Shown one piece after another: positions 26,203 through 35,350 of a stretch of DNA of 64,000 nt; position 1 is the stretch's first letter; every line of letters begins with the position of its first letter. The stretch is from Rugamonas apoptosis (GTDB taxonomy: Bacteria > Pseudomonadota > Gammaproteobacteria > Burkholderiales > Burkholderiaceae_D). The stretch spans positions 310,001 through 374,000 of the forward strand of contig NZ_JACEZU010000004.1 in the NCBI RefSeq assembly GCF_014042355.1. Direction: 5' to 3'. The notes beneath the pieces are model-generated. The model did no database searches and had not been told where the DNA came from. It saw only the letters and a list, made by a program, of their open reading frames with translations. The position numbers and the translations under genes are program-made.

Positions 26203-26426
26203 TGCGGGGTCCTTTCATGAGAGCCAGCCAGTTTATAGGAATTGTGCTAACTTCCAGCCAATATGTGCGGTGCAAGCAATATTTAAGCGTATCCGGGCCG
26301 CCATCATCGGCTGACTGTTGTAAAGATGACGACAGGCTTATGCTGTAAGCGCGATTGCGGCGCCAACTTTCGCACGCCGTACGGCGGCTTTGCGCCGGCC
26401 TATGAAAACGTGATGCCGCAGACATG

Positions 26427-26461
26427 AAAAAAGGCGGACCGCCTGACAGCGGATCCGCCTT
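26427..26461 (-). terminator. Rho-independent terminator after rimO
   Basis: On the minus strand an 8-bp stem (arms 26454-26461 and 26431-26438) encloses a 15-base loop that can itself pair, followed by a six-base T run (complement of 26427-26432). It begins 20 bases past the rimO stop. Confidence 0.75.
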
Positions 26462-26481
26462 GTTCCTGAGCATAGACAGGC

Positions 26482-27882
26482 TTATTCGGCCTCGCCCCAC
26501 AGGTCGTGCGCGTCGGACGCGGTGATGGTCACGTCCACGAACTGGCCCACGGCCAGCTTCTTGTGCGGTTCATACGGCGGCTTGACGTAGACCACGCCAT
26601 CGATTTCCGGCGCGTCGGCGGCCGAGCGGCCCACCCCGCCGCTGCGGGTCACTTCGTCGATCAACACGCGCACGGTCTTGCCGACCTTGGCCTTCAGGCG
26701 CTTCTTCGAAATCTCCTCCTGCAGCAGCATGACGCGGCCGCGGCGTTCCTCGCGCACTTCCTCCGGCACTGGATTTGCCAGTTCATTGGCGGTGGCGCCT
26801 TGCACCGGCGAGTAGGCGAAGCAACCAAGGCGGTCGATCTCCGCTTCCTTCAGGAAGTCCAGCAGGTATTCGAATTCCGCTTCCGTCTCGCCGGGGAAGC
26901 CGGCGATGAAGGTGGAGCGGATGGTCAGCTCGGGATTCATCTTGCGCCAGGCCTGGATGCGGTCCAGGTTCTTCTCGCCACTGGCCGGACGCTTCATGCG
27001 CTTCAGCACTTCCGGGTGGGCGTGCTGCAGCGGCACGTCCAGGTAAGGCAGGATATGGCCGCCGCTCATCATCGGGATGATCTGGTCCACGTGCGGGTAC
27101 GGGTACACATAATGCAGGCGCACCCACGCGCCGTAGGACTTGGCCAGCTCGCCCAGCGCTTCGGTCAGCTGGGTCATGTGGGTCTTGACGGGGCGGCCGT
27201 TCCAGAAACCGGAGCGGAACTTGACGTCCACGCCATAGGCCGAGGTGTCCTGCGAAATGACCAGCAGTTCCTTCACGCCGGACTTGAACAGGTTCTCCGC
27301 TTCCAGCATCAGTTCCGCGATCGGGCGCGACACCAGGTCGCCGCGCATGGACGGGATGATGCAGAAGCTGCAGCGGTGGTTGCAGCCTTCGGAAATCTTC
27401 AGGTAAGCGTAGTGTTTGGGGGTGAGCTTGATGCCCTGCGGCGGCAGCAGGTCGATGAACGGCTCGTGCGGCTTGGGCAGGTGCACGTGCACCGAATTCA
27501 TCACCTCGGCCAGCGCGTGCGGGCCGGTCACGGCCAGCACTTTCGGGTGCACCTTGGTGATGATGTCGTCGCCGGCCGCATCCTTCTTGGCGCCCAGGCA
27601 GCCGGTCACGATCACCTTGCCGTTTTCAGCCAGCGCTTCGCCAATGGCGTCCAGCGACTCCTGCACGGCGGCGTCGATGAAGCCGCAGGTGTTGACGATG
27701 ACCAGGTCGGCGCCGTCATACGACTTGGCCGTTTCGTAGCCTTCGGCGCGCAGCTGGGTCAGGATCTGTTCGGAATCGACCAGCGCCTTGGGGCAGCCGA
27801 GCGAGACAAAGCCCACTTTCGGCGCCGCGCCAGGGGTGGTGGGCGTGCTGTCGTCCTTGGGAATACGGGAGATGGAATGCAT
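26482..27882 (-). CDS. rimO: Ribosomal protein S12 methylthiotransferase RimO
   Basis: A 466-residue radical-SAM MTTase that methylthiolates an aspartate of ribosomal protein S12. Three modules: the UPF0004 domain with cysteines in [20 protein letters not shown] and VTGCLGAK; the radical-SAM core with CNHRCSFC binding a 4Fe-4S cluster; and a C-terminal TRAM domain (about 400-466). [11 protein letters not shown] and [12 protein letters not shown] are typical of RimO rather than MiaB. Divergent from the peptidase gene; a TATAAT on the minus strand (complement of 27918-27923) could be its -10. Confidence 0.96.
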   Translation of the reverse strand: MHSISRIPKDDSTPTTPGAAPKVGFVSLGCPKALVDSEQILTQLRAEGYETAKSYDGADLVIVNTCGFIDAAVQESLDAIGEALAENGKVIVTGCLGAKKDAAGDDIITKVHPKVLAVTGPHALAEVMNSVHVHLPKPHEPFIDLLPPQGIKLTPKHYAYLKISEGCNHRCSFCIIPSMRGDLVSRPIAELMLEAENLFKSGVKELLVISQDTSAYGVDVKFRSGFWNGRPVKTHMTQLTEALGELAKSYGAWVRLHYVYPYPHVDQIIPMMSGGHILPYLDVPLQHAHPEVLKRMKRPASGEKNLDRIQAWRKMNPELTIRSTFIAGFPGETEAEFEYLLDFLKEAEIDRLGCFAYSPVQGATANELANPVPEEVREERRGRVMLLQEEISKKRLKAKVGKTVRVLIDEVTRSGGVGRSAADAPEIDGVVYVKPPYEPHKKLAVGQFVDVTITASDAHDLWGEAE

Positions 27883-28092
27883 GGTGTGTTTGCTCAGGAA
27901 ATTCAGGCCAATCGGAGATTATACATCGTTCCGGCCCATACCGGACGGCAACAACCAGCGCCGCATCATGACGGGAAAGCCACACTGGCACGATATGCCG
28001 TCACGATTACGCGCACAACGCTTGCGTCCGCCCCAAACAGTGCAACAATGGCATGACACTTCGATCATAGCAGTGACGACCAGAGGCCTCCC

Positions 28093-29304
28093 ATGAGCAA
28101 GCTGTCCACCCTGACACCGCGCGCCGCCTGGCGCACCCTGGCCGCCATCGCGCTGGCCGCCTGCGCCGCCACCGCCGCCGCGCCCACCATGGCCGCCGCC
28201 AAAGGTGGCGCCAAGCCGCCCTACGAATACTACGCCACCGGCAATCCGCAAGCGACCGTCACCCTGCCCACGTCCTATCCCACCACTTCGCTGGTGCTGA
28301 TGGGCGGCGGGCCGGACGTGGACCAGGCGTTCCGCTGGATGATCACACGGGCCGGCATCCAGCCCGGCACCGGTGGGCGCTTCGTGGTGATCCGCGCCAC
28401 CGGCACCGACGCCTACGATCCCTACCTGTACTACAGCGACGCCGCGCACACCACCTCCACCACCGTCGCCGACCAGTGGGTGGGCGGCGCCTCGCTGGGA
28501 CTGACGTCGGCCGAGACGCTGGTCATCCCCAGCGTGGCCGCCGCCAACGATCCCACCGTGAACGCCATCGTGGCGCGCGCCAACGCCGTGTTCATCGCCG
28601 GCGGCGACCAGAGCGACTACATCAACTACTGGAAAGGCACGGCGCTGGACCAGACCTTGCGCGGCCTGCTGGCCCGCAATGTGCCCATGGGCGGCACCAG
28701 CGCCGGCCTGGCCGTGCTGGGCCAGTTCGACTACGCGGCCCTCGGCGGCTCCATCACCACGGCGCAGGCGCTGTCCAACCCCTACCACCGCTATCTCACG
28801 CTGGACCCGAACCCGCTGGCGCTGGCGGGCGGCTTCCTGGCGCCGCCGGCCCTGAACAGCACCATCCTCGATTCCCATTTGGACGCGCGCGACCGCATGG
28901 GCCGGCTGGTCACCTTCGTGGCCCGGCTGGTGGCGCGCAACGGCAGCGTGGGCTGCGCCGGCGGGGTGCTGCCGGCATCCTCCAGCGGCACGGCCACGGC
29001 GCGCGGCATCGGCGTCGGGGTGGAAACGGCGTTGCTGGTGCAAGGCAATCAGTCGACCGGCACCACCACGGCGCGGCGCGTGACGAATGTCTCGACCACC
29101 ACGGAAAGCGCGGTGTATTTCGTGCGCCCGGCCGTGGCGCCCTCGACCTGCGTGGCGGGGTCGCCGCTGGCCATGTATGGGGTGGAGATCCGGAAGCTGG
29201 CCGATTCAGCCACGGTGTTCGACCTGGGTAACTGGAGCGGCCTGCCCGTCTACAAAACGGTGGACGCGGTGGCCGGCCAGCTGTCGCCGGCCAACCCGTA
29301 CTGA
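28093..29304 (+). CDS. Secreted cyanophycinase-like S51 peptidase
   Basis: A 403-residue exported protein of peptidase family S51. After a long Ala-rich signal sequence (cleavage near MAAA-KGG, about 35) come the core motifs: LVLMGGGPD, FIAGGDQSDYINYW, the nucleophile Ser203 in GGTSAG and His262 in DSHLDARDRMGRL, which match cyanophycinases rather than dipeptidase E. The enzyme should cleave beta-linked aspartyl bonds such as those of cyanophycin outside the cytoplasm; export suggests use of external polymer. Ends flush with the convergent PilZ gene (stops adjacent). Confidence 0.85.
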   Translation: MSKLSTLTPRAAWRTLAAIALAACAATAAAPTMAAAKGGAKPPYEYYATGNPQATVTLPTSYPTTSLVLMGGGPDVDQAFRWMITRAGIQPGTGGRFVVIRATGTDAYDPYLYYSDAAHTTSTTVADQWVGGASLGLTSAETLVIPSVAAANDPTVNAIVARANAVFIAGGDQSDYINYWKGTALDQTLRGLLARNVPMGGTSAGLAVLGQFDYAALGGSITTAQALSNPYHRYLTLDPNPLALAGGFLAPPALNSTILDSHLDARDRMGRLVTFVARLVARNGSVGCAGGVLPASSSGTATARGIGVGVETALLVQGNQSTGTTTARRVTNVSTTTESAVYFVRPAVAPSTCVAGSPLAMYGVEIRKLADSATVFDLGNWSGLPVYKTVDAVAGQLSPANPY

Positions 29305-29652
29305 TCAGGCCATGTGCATGCCGTCGGACGTGACGTAGTCGACGATGCGCTCGACGGCATCGTCGGAAATGGTGAGGAAACGGGCGCCGTTGCGGTAACG
29401 GCCTTCCGTGCCCAGCGGGGTACTGTGCACCACCGTCAGCAGCACTTCGTTGCGCACGCTGCTGCGGGGGAAGCAGAAGCTGAACAGGAACGGCACGTCG
29501 CACGGTATCGAATGGTTGCTGACGAAAGCGACACCCATGCGCGCGATGTCGATGATCTGCACCGCCCATTGCTGCGTGCCGAACTGGTCGGCGATCGACG
29601 CATCCACCTGCAGCATGCGCCGCACGTGTGCTCTTCTTGGGTCCGTTTGCAC
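29305..29652 (-). CDS. Stand-alone PilZ-domain protein
   Basis: A 115-residue single PilZ domain, a cyclic-di-GMP-binding fold. The N-terminal arginine motif RxxxR is present (Arg7 and Arg11 in DPRRAHVRR); the second motif, normally [D/N]xSxxG, reads DIARMG at 35-40, with Ala in place of Ser. Binding may therefore be weaker. The start is a GTG at 29652 with only a weak ribosome-binding site; ATG at codon 13 would delete the arginine motif and is less likely. The region 29653-29756 towards phaR holds nothing recognised. Confidence 0.78.
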   Translation of the reverse strand: MQTDPRRAHVRRMLQVDASIADQFGTQQWAVQIIDIARMGVAFVSNHSIPCDVPFLFSFCFPRSSVRNEVLLTVVHSTPLGTEGRYRNGARFLTISDDAVERIVDYVTSDGMHMA

Positions 29653-29756
29653 TGCCTGTCCCTGCTGTTTGTATGGGTTATGCCGCCGCCGCCGGCCAGC
29701 TGCAAAAACGGCACAGGCACTCGCGTGCTGTGCCGTCTGGCCGCGCGGGACGAAGA

Positions 29757-30308
29757 TTACTTCTTGTCAGTGGGCGGGGTCGGCACGAACGGGAAGGCGC
29801 CAAATATCGTCTTGCTCTGGTTCTGCATCTGTTCCTGCATCTGCACGAACAGGCTCTTGCTCTGGTCGATGTAGTTGTTCATCATGCCCTGCATCATCGG
29901 TCCCTGCACATTCATGAACTGGGTCCACATTTCCGGGCTGAACGGCTTGCCCTCGAAGGTGCTGCCCGTGAATTTGCGCTGGATATCGGTGAATGCCTGG
30001 ACATTCTTTTCCAGATACGAGCCCATCATACCCTGCATCGCGTGACCATAGTAACGGATGATCTGGGCCAGCACGGAGCTCGAGAACATGGGCACGCCGC
30101 TCGCCTCTTCTTCCAGAATGATCTGCAGCAGGATGCTGCGGGTCAGGTCTTCATTGGTCTTGGCGTCGACCACGGTGAATTCTTCATTGTCGAGCACGAG
30201 CTGCTTGACATCGGTGAGGGTGATGTAGGAACTGGTCTGCGTGTCATACAGACGGCGGTTGGGATATTTCTTGATCAAACGGTCTGCATTTTTTTTCGTA
30301 CTACTCAT
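29757..30308 (-). CDS. phaR: PHB synthesis repressor PhaR
   Basis: A 183-residue PhaR, which binds polyhydroxybutyrate and DNA and represses phasin and related genes. The N-terminal PHB/PHA accumulation regulator DNA-binding domain contains KKYPNRRLYDTQTSSYITL, and one PHB_acc repeat region follows at about 65-130, then a Met/Gln-rich tail. The ATG at 30308 is chosen; a GTG codon just before it is in frame. It lies downstream of phaC on the same strand, with a terminator in the 230-base gap, so it likely has its own promoter. Confidence 0.93.
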   Translation of the reverse strand: MSSTKKNADRLIKKYPNRRLYDTQTSSYITLTDVKQLVLDNEEFTVVDAKTNEDLTRSILLQIILEEEASGVPMFSSSVLAQIIRYYGHAMQGMMGSYLEKNVQAFTDIQRKFTGSTFEGKPFSPEMWTQFMNVQGPMMQGMMNNYIDQSKSLFVQMQEQMQNQSKTIFGAFPFVPTPPTDKK

Positions 30309-30352
30309 CACAAGTCCACTTATTGCGCCGCAGCGCGTACTTAAACTATTCG

Positions 30353-30380
30353 AAAAAAAAAGCGAACTTCGGTCCGCTTT
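30353..30380 (-). terminator. Rho-independent terminator between phaC and phaR
   Basis: On the minus strand the 8-bp stem (30373-30380 with 30359-30366, one G-T pair, 6-base loop) runs into a run of T (complement of 30353-30360). It is about 160 bases past the phaC stop and 45 bases ahead of phaR, so it would separate their transcripts. The remaining 30381-30538 shows no gene. Confidence 0.65.
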
Positions 30381-30538
30381 CCCACCCGCCTACTGCGCCT
30401 ATTATAGAGTGGAAAAACTGGTATATCCATGTCCACTTATAACTTTTAAGCTTTTATTGCAACGCAACGGGAATTGCGGCGAAACAATCCGCCACAGCGC
30501 GCGAGGCCAAAGCGAGGCCCCGCGCGACTTGGCGCTGC

Positions 30539-32278
30539 TTAGCCCGCTTTCACCTTCACATAACGGCCGGGCGCCGGCTCGATCGCCTGATAGGTCGCGT
30601 TGCCGGCCTGGGCGGGCGCCTTGACGTCCTTGCCGCCGTGCTGCGCCAGGAATTGCGCCCACTCCGGCCACCAGCTGCCGGCGTGCTCGGTGGCGCCGGC
30701 GAACCAGTCGTCGGCCGACATCGGCTTGGCGCTCTTGCCCTTGGCCGGCATATCGTTGACCCAATAGTTGCGTTTCTTCTTGGATGCCGGATTGATCACG
30801 CCGGCGATGTGGCCCGACGCGCCCAGGATGAAACGATTGGCCTTGGCCTTGCCCGGATTGAGGATGCTGAGCGAACCATAAGCCGAGGCCCACGGCACGA
30901 TATGGTCTTCGCGCGACGCATAGACGAAGGTGGGCGCGTCGATCTTGCCCAGGTCCACCTGCTGGCCCGCCACGGCCAGCTTGCCCGGCTCCTTGAGGTT
31001 GTTTTCCAGGTAGGTATTGCGCAGATACCAGCAGAACATGGGGCCCGGCAGGTTGGTACTGTCGGAATTCCAGTACAGCAGGTCGAACGGTGGCGGCTCG
31101 TTGCCCTTCAGGTAGTTGGACTGCACGTAATTCCACACCAGGTCGTTCGGACGCAGGCTGGAGAAGGTGCTGGCCAGGTCGCTGCCTTTCATCAGGCCGC
31201 CGTCGCGCAGCAAGTTCTCACGCATGGCCACCTGGTTCTCATCGACGAACACACTGATCACGCCGGTGTCGCTGAAGTCGAGGAAAGTGGTCAGCAGGGT
31301 CAGGCTGGCGGCCGGATTCTCACCCCGCCCGGCCAGCACGGCCAGCGCCGTGGAGACGATGGTGCCGCCCACGCAGAAGCCCAGCATGTTCATCTGGTCC
31401 TGGCCCGTGATGTCCTGCACCACGTGGATGGCCTCGATCACGCCCTGGTCCACGTACTGGTCCCAGGTGGTCTTGTCCAGCGAGGCGTCCGGATTGCTCC
31501 ACGAGACGAGGAACACGGTGTTGCCCTGCTCCACCGCGTACTTGACCAGCGAATTTTCCGGCTGCAAGTCGAGGATGTAGTATTTGTTGATGCATGGCGG
31601 CACCATCAGCAGCGGGCGTTCATGGACGGTGGCCGTGACCGGGGTGTACTGGATCAGCTGGAACAGCGGATTCTCGTACACCACCTGGCCCGGCGTGGTG
31701 GCCAGGTTGCGGCCCACTTCGAACGCCGATTCGTCCGACAGCGAGATATGGCCCTTGTTCATGTCGGCCAGCATATTGGCCAGGCCGCGGGTCAGGCTCT
31801 CGCCCTTGGTTTCGATCAGCTTCTGCTGGGCTTCCGGATTGGTGGCCAGGAAGTTGGCGGGCGACATGGCGTCCACGATCTGCTGCACGGCGAAGCGGAT
31901 TTTCTGCTTCTGCTGGGGCGTCGCGTCAACCGCCTCGGCCATGGCCGTGAGGAAACGGGCGTTCAGCAGGTATGATGCGGCATTGAACGACGACAGGGCG
32001 CTGCCCTGCCAGGCGGGCGTGGTGAAGCGGCGGTCGGCCATGGCGGGCGGTTTGCCGGCCATGAACTGCTGCCACAGCTGGCCCACATTGGCCATGTAGT
32101 CGTTCCTGAGTTGCTCGATGGTTTCAGGTTCGATGGCGGCGCCCACTTCCTTGAGCAGCGCGGCGACCGGGTTGGCTTCCACCTCCGGCACCATTTTGAA
32201 CCAGGATTGCCATTGGCCGGGGTCGCGCAAATGCGACATCCATGCGTTGGCAATGACTTGAGGATCGGGCAAATTCAT
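30539..32278 (-). CDS. phaC: Class I poly(3-hydroxyalkanoate) synthase PhaC
   Basis: A 579-residue class I PHA synthase that polymerises 3-hydroxyacyl-CoA on granules. Catalytic Cys302 lies in the lipase-box-like GFCVGGT; the Asp in ASREDHIVPW and the His in GASGHIAGVINP complete the triad. The N-terminal PhaC_N domain begins MNLPDPQVIANAWMSHLRD. Length is typical. AGGGA precedes the ATG. phaA and phaB are not adjacent; phaR is the only linked PHB gene. Confidence 0.96.
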   Translation of the reverse strand: MNLPDPQVIANAWMSHLRDPGQWQSWFKMVPEVEANPVAALLKEVGAAIEPETIEQLRNDYMANVGQLWQQFMAGKPPAMADRRFTTPAWQGSALSSFNAASYLLNARFLTAMAEAVDATPQQKQKIRFAVQQIVDAMSPANFLATNPEAQQKLIETKGESLTRGLANMLADMNKGHISLSDESAFEVGRNLATTPGQVVYENPLFQLIQYTPVTATVHERPLLMVPPCINKYYILDLQPENSLVKYAVEQGNTVFLVSWSNPDASLDKTTWDQYVDQGVIEAIHVVQDITGQDQMNMLGFCVGGTIVSTALAVLAGRGENPAASLTLLTTFLDFSDTGVISVFVDENQVAMRENLLRDGGLMKGSDLASTFSSLRPNDLVWNYVQSNYLKGNEPPPFDLLYWNSDSTNLPGPMFCWYLRNTYLENNLKEPGKLAVAGQQVDLGKIDAPTFVYASREDHIVPWASAYGSLSILNPGKAKANRFILGASGHIAGVINPASKKKRNYWVNDMPAKGKSAKPMSADDWFAGATEHAGSWWPEWAQFLAQHGGKDVKAPAQAGNATYQAIEPAPGRYVKVKAG

Positions 32279-32323
32279 GTGTGATTCCCTAAAAATAGTT
32301 AAATTTTCTTACCAAGACTGCTT

Positions 32324-32560
32324 ATGCTGATTGTCGCTATCGCATGGATCTACGTCGTGGGGCTGATGGCCCTGACGGAACCCACCGTTGTTGCCGGGAT
32401 TGTAACGTTTTTGTTCTACTGTGTCGTGCCCTTGGGCATATTGTTCTATCTGGCTGGCTCGCGCAAGCGCAAGGCGCGGCGCGTGGCCATGGAACAGGCG
32501 GCCCACGCGGCCCGGATGGCGGCCCGCCAGGCCGCCGAAAGCGGTCCCGCTGGAGAGTAA
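32324..32560 (+). CDS. Small hypothetical membrane protein
   Basis: A 78-residue protein with two hydrophobic segments (about 2-17 and 22-45) and a basic, then Ala-rich helical tail (RKRKARRVAMEQAAHAARMA). It is divergent from phaC (45-base gap) and converges on pgeF. No ribosome-binding site stands out. Composition and codon bias look coding, but I do not recognise the family. Confidence 0.6.
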   Translation: MLIVAIAWIYVVGLMALTEPTVVAGIVTFLFYCVVPLGILFYLAGSRKRKARRVAMEQAAHAARMAARQAAESGPAGE

Positions 32561-32574
32561 AGCGGCCGTCGCCG

Positions 32575-33390
32575 TCATTTGAGCCACACCAGGCTGGCCT
32601 GGCGGCCCGTCACGCCGTCGCGCCGGTAGGAATAGAAACGGCTGGCCTCCGTCACGGTGCAATATTCACCGCCCGCCACCTGCTCCACCCCATCGCCACG
32701 CAATATGTGGCGCGCCAGCGCGTAGATGTCGGCCAGGTATTTGCCGGGTGGGCCGGGCCTGGACTGGAACGCCGCCCGCACCAGCCGCCGGCCCTGCTCG
32801 CTGGCGGCACCGTCCAGGAACGCTTCCAGCACGTCGGCGCCCACTTCGAACTGGGATGGGCCGATGGCTGGACCCAGCCAGGCCAGGATGTCGTCCGCGC
32901 CGGCCGCGCGCATGGCCGCCACCGTGCGGCCCAGCACGCCGCCAGCCAGTCCGCGCCAGCCCGCGTGGGCCGCCGCCACCACCGTACCGGCCCGGTCGCA
33001 GAACAGCACGGGCAGGCAGTCGGCCGTCATCACGGCGCACACCACGGCGGGCGCGGTGGCGATGCTGGCGTCCGCCTCAGGGGCGCCGGCGCAGCTGTCG
33101 GCACCGGCGGCCTGCGCGGCCGACACGGCCGCCGCGCCGGCCACCACCGTGCCATGCACTTGCGTCAGCCAGGCCGGTTCGGCCGGCAGCGCGGCACGCA
33201 GCCGGGCACGGTTTTGCAGCACATGTGCGGGCGTGTCGTTGACGTGCACGCCCAGATTGAGTCCGCCGCCACCGGCGCCGTCGCCATAGGGCGCCAGGCT
33301 CACGCCGCCACGGCGGGTGGTGGACAGCGCTCCCACGCCGGCCGGCAAGCCCGGCCAGTGGGGGATGAGCCAGGATGGATGCTCCGGCAT
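32575..33390 (-). CDS. pgeF: Peptidoglycan editing factor PgeF (YfiH/laccase-domain)
   Basis: A 271-residue protein of the YfiH (multicopper polyphenol oxidase, PgeF) family, which in E. coli removes wrongly incorporated L-Ser from peptidoglycan precursors. Family signature TADCLPVLFCD and AAHAGWRGLAGG are both present, with the WLTQVHG segment before them and GPAIGPSQFEVG after. The start at 33390 makes a TGATG overlap with the rluD stop, the usual rluD-pgeF pairing. A longer frame upstream lies inside rluD and was rejected. Confidence 0.92.
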   Translation of the reverse strand: MPEHPSWLIPHWPGLPAGVGALSTTRRGGVSLAPYGDGAGGGGLNLGVHVNDTPAHVLQNRARLRAALPAEPAWLTQVHGTVVAGAAAVSAAQAAGADSCAGAPEADASIATAPAVVCAVMTADCLPVLFCDRAGTVVAAAHAGWRGLAGGVLGRTVAAMRAAGADDILAWLGPAIGPSQFEVGADVLEAFLDGAASEQGRRLVRAAFQSRPGPPGKYLADIYALARHILRGDGVEQVAGGEYCTVTEASRFYSYRRDGVTGRQASLVWLK

Positions 33391-34430
33391 CAGTGCTGTT
33401 CCGGTTCGGCGATGCCGGCCTTGGCGATCAGTTCCGCGAAGTCGTCGGCCAGCGGCACCGTCCACTCGCATTGGGCGCCCGTGGCCGGGTGCACCAGCCC
33501 CAGTCGCCGCGCCTGCAGCGCCTGACGGGGGAAGATGTTGGCCAGATGCTGCTTGCCGTAGGTCACGTCGCCCACCAGTGAGAAGCCGATCGACATCATG
33601 TGCACGCGGATCTGGTGGGTGCGGCCCGTTTCCAGGCGGCACTGCACCAGGCTCACGGGGCGGCGGTCCAGTTCCCCCGACGCCAGCACCTCATAGTGGG
33701 TGATGGCGGGCTTGGAACCCATGCTGGTGGAAACAGCCATCTTGATGCGGTCCTTGGGATGGCGGCCCATGGCGGCGTCGATGGTGCCGCTCTGGCGCGG
33801 CGTGCCCCACACCAGCGCGTAATACTCGCGCTTGACGGTGCGGGCGGCCAGTTGGCGCACCAGGTCGGTCTGGGCCGGCAGGGTCTTGCCGACCACCATC
33901 AGGCCACTGGTATCCTTGTCCAGCCGGTGCACGATACCGGCGCGCGGCACACCCGCCAGTTGCGGGCAGTGGTGCAGCAAGCCATTGAGCAAGGTGCCCG
34001 ACCAGTTGCCGGCTCCCGGATGGACCACCAGCCCGGCCGGCTTGTTGACGACGATCAGGTGTTCGTCCTCGTACACGATGTTGAGCGGCACCGGCTCCGG
34101 CTTGAACGCCACGTCTTCCGGCGCCGGTTGCGGCAAGATGACGATATGCTCGTCGCCGTACACGGTATCCTTGGTGCTGCGGGCCGGCTTGCCGTCCACG
34201 CTGACGAAACCGTCCGTGATCCACAGTTGCAGACGGCCGCGCGAAAATTGCGGCACCAGGTGGGAAATAACCTTGTCGAGACGCTGGCCGCATACGTCCG
34301 GCGTCAGTTGCAGTTCGATCGGCGCCAGGCCGTCGTCGCCGTCATCGGCCAGCAGTTCGCCGTCGAAATCATGGTCAAATTCCGTATCGGAGGTAGAATC
34401 GGCCGGATTCGGCTTTGGAGTTAATATCAC
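33390..34430 (-). CDS. rluD: 23S rRNA pseudouridine synthase RluD
   Basis: A 346-residue RluA-family enzyme that makes pseudouridines in helix 69 of 23S rRNA. It has an acidic N-terminal extension, an S4 RNA-binding domain (about 50-110, CGQRLDKVISHLVPQFSRG) and the catalytic domain with the Asp of HRLDKDTSGLMVV. The start is a GTG at 34430 with GGGA five bases upstream. Divergent from bamD, and the two gene starts are only 65 bases apart. Confidence 0.94.
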   Translation of the reverse strand: MILTPKPNPADSTSDTEFDHDFDGELLADDGDDGLAPIELQLTPDVCGQRLDKVISHLVPQFSRGRLQLWITDGFVSVDGKPARSTKDTVYGDEHIVILPQPAPEDVAFKPEPVPLNIVYEDEHLIVVNKPAGLVVHPGAGNWSGTLLNGLLHHCPQLAGVPRAGIVHRLDKDTSGLMVVGKTLPAQTDLVRQLAARTVKREYYALVWGTPRQSGTIDAAMGRHPKDRIKMAVSTSMGSKPAITHYEVLASGELDRRPVSLVQCRLETGRTHQIRVHMMSIGFSLVGDVTYGKQHLANIFPRQALQARRLGLVHPATGAQCEWTVPLADDFAELIAKAGIAEPEQH

Positions 34431-34445
34431 AGCATTCCCATCGGC

Positions 34446-34451
34446 TATAAT
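34446..34451 (+). promoter_or_regulatory. Candidate -10 element for bamD
   Basis: A consensus TATAAT 44 bases before the bamD ATG in the rluD-bamD divergent gap. No clear -35 at the right spacing. Confidence 0.35.
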
Positions 34452-34495
34452 CAGCCTTCGTAAAACTTTGGTTAAACAGCTTCTTGCACAATTTT

Positions 34496-35293
34496 ATGCA
34501 AAAAAAATTATCGGTAGTCGCAGCAACTGTCGTTCTGCTTGGTTTGTCCGGTTGCGGGCTCCTGCCTGAGAAAGTCGATGAGACGAAAGGCTGGAGTGCT
34601 ACGAAATTATACTCGGAGGCGATGGAAGAACTCGAGGGTCAACATTACGAACGTGCGGTGCAATTGTTCGAGAAGCTGGAATCGAGCTACCCATTCGGTA
34701 CTTATGCGCAACAAGCGCAGATGGAAATCGCCTACGCCTACTACAAGTCGCAGGACCAGGCCCAGGCACTGGCGGCCGTGGAGCGCTTCATCAAGCTGCA
34801 CCCGAATCACGCCAACGTCGACTATATGTACTACCTGCGCGGCCTGATCAACTTCAACGACCAGATCGGCTTCCTGAACTTCATCTACGAACAGGACCCG
34901 ACCGAGCGCGACCCGAAGGCGACGCGCGAAGCGTTCACCGCCTTCAAGTCGCTGGTCGACAAGTTCCCGAACAGCAAGTACACGCCCGACGCCATCGAGC
35001 GCATGAAGTATTTGATCAACGCCATGGCCTCGTATGAAGTGCATGTGGCGCGTTACTACTACCGTCGTGGCGCCTACCTGGCGGCCGTCAACCGCGCCAT
35101 GGGCGCCGTCAACGACTACCGCGACTCGCCCGCCATCGAGGAAGCGCTGTACATCATGTACCGTGGCTACGACAAGATGGGCATGACCGTGCTGCGCGAC
35201 GACACCCTGCGCGTGCTCAAGCTCAACTACCCCAAGACCGCCTTCCTGGACGAAGGCGTGGCGGCCGAGCGCCACTGGTGGAAGATCTGGTAA
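34496..35293 (+). CDS. bamD: Outer membrane assembly lipoprotein BamD
   Basis: A 265-residue BamD (ComL), essential lipoprotein of the BAM complex that inserts beta-barrel proteins. The lipobox LSGC places the lipidated Cys at residue 20. TPR-like repeats follow: LYSEAMEELEGQHYERAVQLF, then ALAAVERFIKLHPNHANVDY, and the conserved IYEQDPTERDPKATREAF segment. The ATG at 34496 is preferred to an upstream TTG. The TPR groove region that binds BamA and substrate looks intact. Confidence 0.96.
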   Translation: MQKKLSVVAATVVLLGLSGCGLLPEKVDETKGWSATKLYSEAMEELEGQHYERAVQLFEKLESSYPFGTYAQQAQMEIAYAYYKSQDQAQALAAVERFIKLHPNHANVDYMYYLRGLINFNDQIGFLNFIYEQDPTERDPKATREAFTAFKSLVDKFPNSKYTPDAIERMKYLINAMASYEVHVARYYYRRGAYLAAVNRAMGAVNDYRDSPAIEEALYIMYRGYDKMGMTVLRDDTLRVLKLNYPKTAFLDEGVAAERHWWKIW

Positions 35294-35301
35294 CACCCAT
35301 G

Positions 35302-35350
35302 AATTGGGGACGTAACACACCATCAAATGTGTTACGTCCCCAATTGTTTT
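35302..35350. terminator. 17-bp perfect hairpin between convergent bamD and yaaA
   Basis: Arms 35302-35318 and 35329-35345 are perfect complements around a 10-base loop, followed on the plus strand by GTTTT. It fills most of the 55 bases between the two convergent stops, so it likely terminates both transcripts. The unusual length and the GGGGACGTAACAC core also resemble a dispersed palindromic (REP-like) element; one copy here cannot decide. Confidence 0.7.

Noticed and set aside
27918..27946. Full sigma-70 promoter for rimO
   Set aside because: A TATAAT is present on the minus strand but no acceptable -35 at 16-18 bases, so it is only mentioned with the gene.
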